A stretch of DNA of 64,000 nucleotides, from contig NW_003211646.1 in assembly GCF_000006405.1 (NCBI RefSeq), positions 124,001-188,000 on the forward strand. Direction: 5' to 3'. The DNA is from Perkinsus marinus ATCC 50983. Taxonomy: Eukaryota; Perkinsozoa; Perkinsida; Perkinsidae. Positions 1 through 10,229 of this stretch are shown one piece after another. The notes under the pieces were generated by a model, which saw nothing but the letters and a program-made list of their open reading frames with translations, did not search any database and was not told the DNA's origin. A program made the position numbers and the translations under genes. Positions within the stretch are counted from its first letter, which is position 1. Each line of letters begins with the position of its first letter.

Positions 1-861
1 GGTATAACAAAAACTTCGAAAAAGGTGCATCTACCATCCAAGACACATACTGAGCGACCTCTCACACTGAAGGCTCAACCTCACCACATTTTTCAGAGTT
101 ACCTACGTTTCCTTCCAATTGAACTGCATACGCACGACTACTCCTCACACTATACTCTTCTACTCGGGCACCTTCCACTACAACGGAAGGTTAGAAGCAT
201 GATCACTCACAAGTTCAACGACCCCAGAGGCCACCATACATGGCAATATTGAGGAATATACTAACACAACACATACCAATAACGTGTATACACTAGGAAG
301 TCACGCTTAGTGGAAGACACCCGGCCAGAACAGGGACAGGAGTGAGGATATATGATGTAGTATGATATGCCTATGCTACATACCAAATGCCAGAAGTAAC
401 TCCAGCAGGAACTTCTTCTCATCAAATCTTCCATCAAGGAGGGGAACAACGAGGACGATGAGCACTGACGTTGGTGATATGCAAGGTACTACACTGAAGC
501 AACGATCTGGTCAGGTAGCAAACAATGGCACTAGGAGACCCATCGTAAATGTATAACGGCCTATAACGACTACGACATGGAGGCAACTACTGTCACCTAC
601 TAAGCAATGATGGTAATAGGTGAAGTGACTAGAGCGTGGTAAGAACAAACAGCGCATATCCAACTACGATGACTACCAACAAAGAGTTATATAATATAGT
701 CTAGACATACTCCAAAGGGAACTATTTCAGAAGATGGCATCTCTTAAGGCAGAGGAGAGGAACGGCAGTCGATCATGATGATGACATATTCAGTGAACCT
801 CAATGGTCTGCATATAAGACTAAACAACAACACTGTTACTGATGATGTCAATACAGTTGTC
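1..861. other. No gene recognised at the left edge
   Basis: Only short, low-information open frames are present on both strands and none has a recognisable motif or a convincing chain of exons. It may hold the 3' flank of the CLN3 gene and part of another gene that starts outside the window. Confidence 0.4.
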
Positions 862-2211
862 TTAGTTGTAGATCTGTGGAGGCTCACTACAGTCGTATAT
901 CTTGCATTGACTCAGCACTGTATTGGCCAACCACAAATCCAAACCACTAGCAAGCACGATACCAATATTAGTAGCAGCAAAGCCCAAGTTGACCGACAGC
1001 TGTCTGAGGTCATTGGGGATATCCTCCTTACCCTGTATCTGATACATACAGTTGACATAAGAGAGCCCGCCCATTAGACCAATGACGGCTGCTAACGGTA
1101 TGTATAGATAGAAACCCGCCAGGCCAAGGCCATTCCTGATGAAGTGGGTAGTAGCCTCGAAACCCCAGAAGATGGCGTTGCATGCCTGGAGAACAGTAGG
1201 CAACCAAACCCATTTTATGCGGAAGAAAGTCACAGACACTCTCGATATGGTCACACCAACGTTGTAGCCTATTAACATCATCTCATAGGAGTTAGCAGCA
1301 ATATATGCAGAATGCACTTTATCTACATTGATAGAAGCTCGGTCCATAAAGCCGGACTGTATGAAGTACTCAAGAAAGTACACAGCGACCAAGTTGAAAA
1401 TGATGAACCCCGCATATTTGCAAACACCCACAAGGGACTTCAAGTTGAGTTCAGCTGAGTTCTGCGTCTCGTCATCCTTCGTGCCCTTGACAGTCCTCTT
1501 GTTCGCCTGACGATTGATATAGAAGAAAGCACCAAAGTATATAGGCGTAAGCACATTCATAACCAACATGATCACAAATCTAGACCAATGGAAGACGTTG
1601 AGGAAAAGCATGTAAATAAGGGGAGCGAAAATCCCCGAAAGGCCCGTACCAAGGCCCCAGCCACCCACAAGGCTAGGCGGTAAGTGATGCAGCTGACTCA
1701 GGTTCAGTACTTCACCCAGTGCTTGAGAGAAACCAGTACTGACCGCTCCTGCCAGGGATAGGCCAAAACCAATATTGTCATTAGTCATCTTGCATGCTAT
1801 TGCCAGCAAGACATAGGCAATCGTTTGAAAGACTAAGCATGCTGAGATCCTCACCAAAAAAGGAAAGTGCAGAAAGAACTTAGAGTGTAATATCGTCATG
1901 CCGAAACAAGCAGCCAACAAGACCATACTGAATGATGACATAGCATCTTCGTGATGGAACTGTTTCGCAAGATCTTGCGAAACGGTAAAGACAAAGTTAT
2001 AACCCGTATTATTGATAAAACCACATAGGGTAGTCGCGACGAAGCAAGAGATGTATGTCCTTCGAACCATATGTTCAGCCGTAGAGCCCTTGCTACTGTC
2101 GTCTGCAACACTATCATCTGCTTTATCTACTACTGCAACTACGGAAGAATTGGACTCGGACGAAGCGAGCCTCTCCGGGTCTTCCGAAGATGTTTTGCTT
2201 CCAACGGACAT
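862..2211 (-). CDS. CLN3: CLN3/battenin-family lysosomal or vacuolar membrane protein
   Basis: A single uninterrupted frame encodes about 449 residues from the Met at 2211, after a short acidic Ser-rich N-terminus. The open frame extends 57 codons further upstream, but that part has no hydrophobic segment and looks like leader. Battenin hallmarks appear in order: an NNTGYNF motif in the first membrane segment, a GFSQALGEV stretch, a GWGLGTGLSG glycine-rich segment, YFLEYFIQSGF, and GGLSYVN near the end. About ten or more hydrophobic segments are visible. CLN3 proteins are MFS-fold membrane proteins of lysosomes or vacuoles, linked to pH and amino-acid or glycerophosphodiester homeostasis. The lack of introns stands out against its neighbours. 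The family call is firm; the substrate is not known from sequence. Confidence 0.9.
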   Translation of the reverse strand: MSVGSKTSSEDPERLASSESNSSVVAVVDKADDSVADDSSKGSTAEHMVRRTYISCFVATTLCGFINNTGYNFVFTVSQDLAKQFHHEDAMSSFSMVLLAACFGMTILHSKFFLHFPFLVRISACLVFQTIAYVLLAIACKMTNDNIGFGLSLAGAVSTGFSQALGEVLNLSQLHHLPPSLVGGWGLGTGLSGIFAPLIYMLFLNVFHWSRFVIMLVMNVLTPIYFGAFFYINRQANKRTVKGTKDDETQNSAELNLKSLVGVCKYAGFIIFNLVAVYFLEYFIQSGFMDRASINVDKVHSAYIAANSYEMMLIGYNVGVTISRVSVTFFRIKWVWLPTVLQACNAIFWGFEATTHFIRNGLGLAGFYLYIPLAAVIGLMGGLSYVNCMYQIQGKEDIPNDLRQLSVNLGFAATNIGIVLASGLDLWLANTVLSQCKIYDCSEPPQIYN

Positions 2212-2382
2212 GACGGTAAGGGGCAAATGAGAATAGAAACCTACCGAGATTAGCATGTCGATCAAGCGCTCACAAGTATGGCAACGACGATAATGTGGAT
2301 GGATGTACTTCAAGTCGTAATCGGGTCGTCGATTGATATTTTGGATAATCGATGCGAGCGACCTCTGGCAAAACAATCCCAA

Positions 2383-3034
2383 AGGTAGGCACGGTTATCA
2401 GATAATATTAAGCTGCGGTCGATGAGGTCGAGAGGCTGGTGTAAGACGCTGCTGCATCATTGTCGCTGTCCCCAATCCCCCGTAGCATACAATATGTCTC
2501 TCTAGACTGAAGAATTTCCTTAGCTAAGCTTATGATGAAGATAGTCTTCGTCGGCTAAGTATGAACAAGCAGCCTTGGAAGGCATTCTCGTGCAGTTACA
2601 TTCAGTGTAGTGTTGTCTCAATGGTCAAATCACTAACACTGGAGTGCCAACAATAACTCTCATAAGAATCTACGAAGGCTCCGAATATAAACAATCGTTT
2701 GACACATGAACACGTGAGCTACGCTTCGCACTCTCGCGCCCGCCATATACTGTCTACATTACACAGGCAGGACCGCTTGCAGGCTACTGTGCGAGCAAGT
2801 CCTCTTACCACGATCATGATGATAGCGTGACACGAAATGTAAAAAGCGCGCGCCCTGATGAAGATCATCAGTGTCTTCTTCTAACGACACTTGAATCAAA
2901 CGCTTAGTATATTTATCGAAAACGATGTTAGTGTGGTACAAACAACCTCAACAGCAAACTAACATTGGTACTAGAGAAGCAGCGTTAAGGCTATATTGCT
3001 CAGTTCATTCTTGCACTGGGGATGTTACATTACT
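2383..3034. other. Intergenic stretch without a clear gene
   Basis: The stretch lies upstream of the CLN3 gene. A minus-strand frame at about 2759-2941 reads plausibly as protein for some 40 residues but begins at TTG, has no recognised motif and no supporting splice sites. I make no gene call. Confidence 0.35.
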
Positions 3035-3240
3035 CTATACCACTTCATCGTCATTATCATCATCGGCGTCTGACACGCAGGGGTCAAGCATGGATACACC
3101 TGATAAAATGCATACATCCAACAGAATAGACCATTGCCAGGGTAGTAGACGCGTGAATCCACAAGCTTACGGACAGGTTGGAAATCGTGAGCCCTATCGC
3201 GAGGAGACATGTCATGTACTGAGCATTCATAGTCAGACAT
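3035..3240 (-). CDS. Small acidic-tailed protein, two exons, function unknown
   Basis: Exon 1 starts at an ATG (3240) and encodes MSDYECSVHDMSPRDRAHDF and about 16 further residues. A 36-nt GT...CAG intron at about 3099-3134 then leads to an exon ending in the strongly acidic tail VSDADDDNDDEVV and a TAG stop at 3035-3037. The predicted protein is about 57 residues. The clean acidic C-terminus and the frame-restoring intron are the reasons for the call. It could instead be the last two exons of a longer gene. No family was recognised. Confidence 0.4.
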
Positions 3241-4132
3241 GATAACCTAGGAAGATGGGCCCCTCCCAGCTGTGCTGGCTATCACAGCTACATATAACGC
3301 GATTGACGGCACCTCACGAACCTCTCCAATCGCCAAAGCCGTGTTCGACCAACAGATGATCGTCTCCAAAGTTCATTCGGAATCACTTTATTCTAATCCC
3401 TAGTAATGTCGAGCCTAGAGTGCAACATATTCACCCCTTCTTACTGCTCACAGAAGATCTGCGCGTACCCGATCCCCGGCCAGCGGACGTGAATGCCGTC
3501 TGAGGATGAGCATCAACAGGCTGAGAAGCCTCAAGTGTCATGTCAAGTACTGCTGTGCTCGCAGTGTTGCTGCACGTATCCTCAGATGAGCCCCAACCAG
3601 CCACAGTGTTGTCCTTGCTGTGAATGCTTGGTCGTACATGCCAAATGAGGTCATCGGATAGCAACCTTGAGTAGCATACATTATCAAGACCGTCCTCAAT
3701 ACCCTCACCTTATTGGGGACTCTCTCTCATCCATCGTCCCCCAAGACGACGAGGAAAGGCGAGAGGAGCGGCGTCGACAAGACTCTAGCAGGGTAAATGC
3801 ACTTAACCGTCCATCATCGCTACGCCCTCACCACGGAATGAGATCTCCATATCATCGAAGCATCGCCCACGTGCCTGCTACTAACCAGTAATCAACTCGA
3901 TACACTAGCCCCACCTTTCGCCGTCGACCACGTGCAACCAGAGCTGGTGGGGGACTACTTCTACCCAGCTGCCGGCTCTGACAACGACTACTAGCTAGCT
4001 ACGAGCATACGATGAATTATATCTCACATCAGGGTATAGCAGGTTAGGTCCAATATCGACGTTCTCTGCGCTGTTACCTTGCCTGACATAGAGGGCAAGT
4101 ACTGGACACGGGGTAGCTGTATCATAAGCAGC
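3241..4132. other. Unresolved coding-like stretch downstream of CDC25
   Basis: Two conflicting readings exist. On the minus strand, 3664-3431 is an open frame ending in a Ser/Lys-rich tail (SSVSSKKG) that could be a C-terminal exon of the CDC25-type gene. On the plus strand, an open frame at 3667-3891 contains PHLIGDSLSS and can be joined to a proline/aspartate-rich tail ending near 3994, but only through an implausibly small 21-nt gap. I cannot choose between them. Confidence 0.25.
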
Positions 4133-5150
4133 TCACATTTCGGTGTAGGCCTGGGGCTCGCAGAGCTGTTTGAACTTCCGAAAGAAGTCGCAATAGCCAC
4201 CCTTCATGACATACAGCTCCAGTGGCCTCGAACACCCATACCGAGCAGAGTGCCTGCCCGAACATGCCATGCTCCCATGGTCTACAGTTTTGATGGCTAC
4301 AAGGTCATTTACGGAAATCCTCCAAGCTAGCCTATATGTGAAACGAGTTAGCACATGGACGAGGCAACCCGTCCTGTCCTCCTACTTGTTCAAAGCGTCA
4401 GTCGCAAGAGGTGCTCTGACTTGAGAGAATTCACAGTGGAGGATTATTATAGCCCGACGCCGATCTCGGCTGGCTAGCTCGTTGAACACGAACTCCTTCA
4501 GAGACTCCATGTTATACGGAGGGAAGTTCATGGCATTCACTATATGGCCCCCCTTGAACTCATATCTGCCAAACGATGCAGCAACTACTACCACATAGCA
4601 CACCTTACGGGTAGCGACAGTCGACAAGATAGATGGCATCTTCCTCAGAGACTTTATCCGACCGAACAAGCTCTGCCACAGTCTCGGTACTAACGTATCG
4701 GAGAAGGGACTCAGTATAGCCTACACTCGAGCAGTAGTAGGAAGGGGTGGTCGAGGTAGTGCATACGTTTGCTGGTAGGTGTCACATTGACAGTTTGCAG
4801 TGACCGACACGGCGTGGCTCCGCGACTTGGTGCTTCGTTTAATGTACCTCAACTCGAGCCTATATATCTCGAGGCACTTCAGGGTGACACTCACTTGAAA
4901 GGCGCTCGGAAGAGCGTATAAGACCGTCTTTTCTCGGTAAGCATAGTAGATGTGGTTCATATGATATACCTGTTAGCTCGCAGTTCGCATCCATCAAGTT
5001 TGACAACACTGGACATGTACGATGAGAGCGAGAATAGTGGCCGTCCTCACCGTGAGGGGACCTTTTACTCGTTTCCTCATCCTCTCGATCATCAAGGGGC
5101 CGTACCTGCTGACCTCTCCCAGCCGGCAATGGTGACCCGTCAGAATACAT
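4133..5150 (-). CDS. CDC25-type protein phosphatase (rhodanese fold)
   Basis: Minus-strand exons join into a CDC25 catalytic domain. The first part reads [16 protein letters not shown] then YLVDCRYP. A 43-nt intron (4566-4608) follows, then YEFKGGHI, then the active-site loop [10 protein letters not shown], which matches the C-x5-R phosphatase signature with the CDC25-typical HCEFS start. A further intron at 4332-4385 leads to [10 protein letters not shown] and the CEPQAYTEM end. CDC25 enzymes remove inhibitory phosphates from cyclin-dependent kinases and drive mitotic entry; some protist homologues are small Acr2/Ibp1-like forms. The Ser-rich N-terminal part (ATG at 5150) and one further intron before the [10 protein letters not shown] exon are less certain. 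The TGA after CEPQAYTEM is taken as the stop, but splicing into further exons is possible. Confidence 0.8.
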
Positions 5151-5506
5151 TTAGCATAAGCAAGCTGCCGCTAGCCACACGTGCCCACTGCTACGAGCAG
5201 CGACATTCAACACACAAGAGTTCAGTATAGAAGACAAGTCGACGTAGCGAGTTAGGCAGCACATGGCTGAGCATCAAGACAGAGTCAAGGACCGTGAGAG
5301 ATCAGCTAGCGTCTCTCAGTTAAGATTAAAGGATGCTCTGTCCAAGGTGATGAGGGCTGCTGAGGTTGCTACTACCGCCCCAAGGGTATTGACGGGAACA
5401 CAATCTAATCAATTCCAAATGCGGATAAGAAATACCATCCTCAGTCGGACCAGACCCAAGCAAACAGATAGAAGGATTTTCACTCAGTGTACGAGGAGAA
5501 AACGTC

Positions 5507-7667
5507 TCAGGCCAAGACAAGCTCAGCAATACAGGGATCGGACAGATCCACGGCCAGCGTGGCCATCGCCCCCTCATGGTCAAACTCTGCGCCAAGATGA
5601 GCACAAACCCTGACACACACAGTTGTTTAGCGTGGCATTCAAGAGGCCGCCCCACCTTAGAGCATCCGACAAGGCGCTGGCTAAACAGACAGTCGCTCCT
5701 GGTGAGGGCGTGATGTTGAATATCATACTGGGCATTCCTGGATCGACTATCTTGCCAGCTCCCATCAGCTGAGCACCGGAGCTTGAGTACCCTCATACGA
5801 CGGGAAGCCTTACCAGAACTTTCCTCTCAGTGTCCAGCAACTGTGGGCGGACCCCTCCGAGCCCATACGCTGGTGTCAGTCTGATGGTCCCTCGAGCAAT
5901 GGCCGGGACCAATCTCCCCGCTTCGTTGCTGAAGTACAGCCACTCCTGAGAAGTCAAAGCCGCACTACTCTTACATGGCGTACTGTTGCTCTCCAAGCAG
6001 TGGGACCTCATACCTGCGACCATGGAAGGACACTCACATCCCCACGCCTCCCTTTGCTACGTCATCTGTGCCAGAGCATATCCTATCAAGTGTGGCCTGT
6101 CTGCGAGGATGTCAGCTATGGCAGCCAGCGTTGCAGGGTCCGTCAACTGCATCGTCTTCAGAGCGTCCGGTAGGGACTCCACAAGGTACCTCTCCATCAT
6201 CGGGTGGAACGCTGCCGTTGGACCAAACCTAGAACGGGAAGACCTCCTCACAAGCAGCAGATCGTCACAAGCCCCACCGAGTTGGATGCCCGAGTCGGGC
6301 AATATCGGGGTCAGCATGAGGAGCAGCAAAAGGCAAGGCAGGGTCCTGGACGGCGTACCTGACCTCAACACTATGGCCCTTCAAATAGCATCAAGCCCCT
6401 ACACCTTGCCGTTGAGTAGTCTGCGATAAGCTCCTGATGAGCCCGCGAAGAAGAAGGAACCCGCTATGGGAAGTAACGACAGATGCTTAGCAAGACCAAG
6501 GATGTGCGCCAACAGCAACTGAACCGACATGTACACCAAGGCTGCTGGTCGGGAGTATCCTTCGAGGAGGAAGCGCACAGGGAAAGTACCGAGTAGCCGC
6601 CAGCTGAGACGATGCAGAATCTGGCCCGAACCTCAACATGGTTCATAGAGCATCGTATGATGATATCTCCGTTATCAGATACCATGGTAGAGCCAACCTT
6701 GAATATGATAGTCCTACAAGATATGGGTCTCGACTCACTTTTGTTGATGTTATGAACTCTATCTTTTTACCACGTATCAGGGCATCCCGTCGAGAGTGGC
6801 GAACGAAGGACTGTGTGAGCTCACCATAGTCCACAGCAGCGTACCTTTCCTCAGCAATCTAAGTAGCAATTGCCAGTTTCAACTCACTCATTTTCTGAGA
6901 ATAGAGCCGCTAGAGGCTCCTCTCTGAACTTCGACCCCTGAAGGTCCTCCAACACTACTGCTGGCTCCAACCGTGATATCTCCCTCCTGATGAGAGCCCC
7001 ATAACCAATCTCAACTCTGGGACACTATACGTCTACTTGTCCTCTGTAAACTGCATTGAGGGGAACTCCTCCTTGAAGGACTCATACCGTCGCCTGAGCA
7101 ACTCCTGCTCATCTTCGCCGATGCCAAGACACAGCTTCGACTGAAGCCAGCCACCCATGATTGCGACTACGGACGAGCCCCACCACACCCTCTGAGTAGA
7201 GTGGGCCCTACCATCCTGAAAATACAGCTATCCCTCTCCGTCTCGTCCAGGACGTTGACAGTGAAACGCCGTAGCAACTCAGCTTGGCTGTTGGCCCGAC
7301 GAGCCTTATGCAAATCGTAATTAGTCTCGATATCGCCCTACTACAGGGAAGATACTATTCATGATACAATACAGGTCAGAGGAGCCCCTACACGGTGCAT
7401 GGTCTGCGAGTTACTCGTTGCATGGCTGCACACTCTCCCCACATTATGATGCCTTTCCAGCACTATGACAGAGTTTCTAAGTAGTCGAGAATACCTCCTC
7501 CACCATCACCAGCCTTACATGTCCGTGAACCGAGTAAGGACCCAAGCCAGCGAACAGCCACTGATACCACCGCCCACGATAGCAACGTCGCATCTGTAGG
7601 AACCACGAGCAGTGTGATGGCAAGTGACCAACTGTTCATTACACGTGCTTTTGATGAGCTCCTGCAT
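5507..7667 (-). CDS. mqo: Malate:quinone oxidoreductase, FAD-dependent, probably mitochondrial
   Basis: Many small exons assemble into an MQO protein. The N-terminus follows ATG 7667 with an in-frame splice to the FAD-binding motif DVAIVGGGISGCSLAW. Further exons give YDLHKARRANSQAELLRRF, EDEQELLRRRYESFKEEFP, a VEIGYGALIRREISRLEPAV segment, DYGELTQSFV, FCIVSAGGYSVL, HLSLLPIAGSFFF, SRFGPTA, a GLGGVRPQLLD segment and IFNITPSPGATVCLASAL. The order and spacing match the apicomplexan/bacterial MQO family. The enzyme oxidises malate to oxaloacetate and passes electrons to quinone at the inner mitochondrial membrane, serving both the TCA cycle and the respiratory chain. The last exon is entered through a 46-nt intron and stops at 5507. 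The predicted N-terminus before the FAD motif is very short, so an upstream targeting exon may be missing from this model. Confidence 0.85.
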
Positions 7668-8237
7668 CGTGGGAAATGCTCGGCAGGGCGACAACAGAAC
7701 GACGGGCTGGCATCTGACACGATGCCCGTCCCAGAAGCCTGCCGGGGTGCACCGAGCATATCATAAGAATCGATCTCCAAGACCTCGTGGCATACAAGCA
7801 CTGACCAGCCATCAGCTCCTTCTACGGAAAAGTAACACAAAACTAGAGTGCTTGAAAGAGTGCTGGTGGTAGTCATGTACACAAGGTGCAATATTAAGTG
7901 CTGGTGCAGCCTCACTACGGATCTTTCCTCTCAACTGCTAGACCGTACAAGTGTCGGAATACTTGAACATGGTACCTGCCCAACCCCTAGACTATGAGCC
8001 GATCCCCCACTGAGTACACCCAATTCGAGCCTTACTCCATGTCGCTCATATCGTGCCTATTGCCAGGCCACAATGCTACCAGCATCATCGCGGCTCCACT
8101 CAATGGGCTGATCTTCAATCTACATCGCCCCAGTCTGGATAGAGTAGCCCTGTACAGATGTGCAGGGCTTGCTGAATGCCATACACTGACTCGTCCTCCG
8201 CTGCTACTCTGTGAGTAGTCTCGAACACCTGACCAGC

Positions 8238-9798
8238 TCAATGATGAGACTTCTGGGTGGCGTACAGGAGTACCTTGCGCCGGACCCGTTTAATCATCGC
8301 TACAACACGAGAACAGCCACTGCCAGCTATAAGAGTAGCAGCCGATAGCAGGATGTTGAACCTGAGGACGAATCGAAGGATGACCATGAAGAGCCCACAC
8401 CATATTTCCTGCAAGTTACCAAGGTTTGAGCGTCAGGCCCGCAGCCATCTCGTGGAAGGCTCGCTATCACTGCAAAGGACGTACCACTAGGCATACACTC
8501 TTAAAGATGGAAAGCAACTCCACTGGCCTACACTGGCCAGACTTCCAACCATACTTCTCACTACAGCCATCTACACATGACAGCAATCGCGGCATTACGC
8601 CCTGTACCATAGTTAGAGCCACGCCAACCACAAACCAACAGTCCGGTCTCTTACTAAACAGTTTATGCCGGCTCCTCGGCATATGCACGACCTCCACAAC
8701 GCACGCCTCACGAGTAGCGAAGTATATAAGGCGCTTCGCCGCTGTATTCAACGACCCCGTCCCTGAGGCTGCATGGTAACGGTTTAACACCGAACGTGAG
8801 GCCTAGTGCCACGTCCAAAGCGACCCCGTAGGCTGGACGAAGACCAACCCCATAATCATTCGAACCACCAGTGATACTATCCAGGTTACGACGATTCTTC
8901 AACAGGAAAGTACCCAACGTGACGTCTTCAGAACGGTAATGTAGAAGACCAAGCGATACCACACCATTGTATAACACCACAGCACTATTGGAGCGTTCGA
9001 AAAAAGCTACCTGCAGACTGGTTCGTTTGACCCGACAAAGCCGGTGTATGGACGTAACACAGTCTACAACCCTCAACGACTTGAGAGCCTACATTCGAGG
9101 CCGAGACCCCCAATAGCACAGCGCATATCACACCAACGCTGCCCATGCCCAGCTCCACCACCCAGGCATCTGGGCGGAACACATCGGGCTTCATAAAATC
9201 ACGCAGACCTAGGTCCATGAGAAGGCCTGCCCTCCGATACCAGGATCATCTGTTAGTCTCCTTGAGCTCATGATACTAACGAACCACTCCCTGTCCAGGT
9301 TCCCCCTCATAGCGAGGCCGAAAGCTACACCATTGTGGAACTCTGGCCAGACCATAGCAGTCGTGGTCGCCTCGGACAAGGTAACCCTTTACTAGAGACC
9401 GCCTCCATAGTTAATAACGGCCTATCCCGTGTGCCAAAAACCATTGCTCCCCGACCAAAACTCGCAGGGGTATTATCCGAGACCACTAAATCTAACCAGT
9501 ACTGCTGTTCCTATACATCAATTCCTCGAGCCGTTCGTCTGGACCAGGGTCGTACCTCTTTACTGAGCTTTTCCTCTCCTGCCGGATCCCCGTTTACCTC
9601 CACATGCATCACGATAAGATTGTGACAACACCACAGCATTTGCTGCTCCTCCAACACTGAGACCCCAGCAGCTAGAAGAAGAAGAAGCTCCCAGCCACTC
9701 GAGTGACTACTTCCTCCACTGCCCTTTTCGCAACATGAAGGGATCCGGGATACTTCCCCTGGTCTATTCTCAACCTCGGTCCTAACAACACTACCCAT
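8238..9798 (-). CDS. Type I membrane protein with internal repeats, family unknown
   Basis: The first exon (ATG 9798) has a hydrophobic run WELLLLLAAGVSV that could be a signal or anchor segment. Later exons include NTPASFGRGAMVFGTRDRPL, then FHNGVAFGLAMRGNLDREWF reached through a GT...CCAG intron of about 43 nt, then a DLGLRDFMKPDVFRP exon and one with VLYNGVVSLGLLHYRSEDVT. The last exon has a hydrophobic segment (GLFMVILRFVLRFNILLSAA) followed by a basic tail and a TGA at 8238. The FHNGVAFGLAMR...RR...GG...LGLR and LYNGVVSLGLLH...RR...GG...VGLR segments look like diverged copies of one unit. I do not recognise the family. Its 3' end lies about 570 bp upstream of the MQO start. Confidence 0.5.
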
Positions 9799-10229
9799 GA
9801 TGAACACACACAGCTTAGTCCAAGGCTCTACCCAAAGGCTCCCTACCTAGAGGGTATCTCGTTCGCTGCTACCTTAGGATTGGGCTGAAGAAAATCAAGA
9901 CACGAATCATTGGCAGGGCCTCATGAGTGCAGCAGCAGGCATCACAATGCAGCCATATTAGGATAGGATACTACCACTGAGCCCCAAGAGGACGCGAACA
10001 GATCGTCATCTCCATCACGAGAGCCCATCGTAGCGAGCCGCGAGTCGGCGTCCTCGATAGAGGCATTATTCTCAATGGTACTCAACTACCCGCCCAGAAT
10101 GACAGTAAGATGCCTGCATTGACATACTATGCGCAAAAACAAGGGGGACTCCCTATCGTACACAACTGCTTCGACGATGGTCTTTGAGGGCACTCGAGCC
10201 CAATGCTATTGAGATGCAACGTACAGTTA
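9799..10229. other. Spacer between dynamin and the type I membrane protein gene
   Basis: No gene is supported here. It contains the 3' flank of the dynamin gene and the 5' flank of the membrane-protein gene, both on the minus strand. Confidence 0.4.

Noticed and set aside
3667-3994. Plus-strand gene containing a PHLIGDSLSS motif similar to the CDC25 LIGDF box
   Set aside because: The CDC25 catalytic exons are on the opposite strand, the match is short, and joining to the tail needs a 21-nt gap; it is most likely chance.
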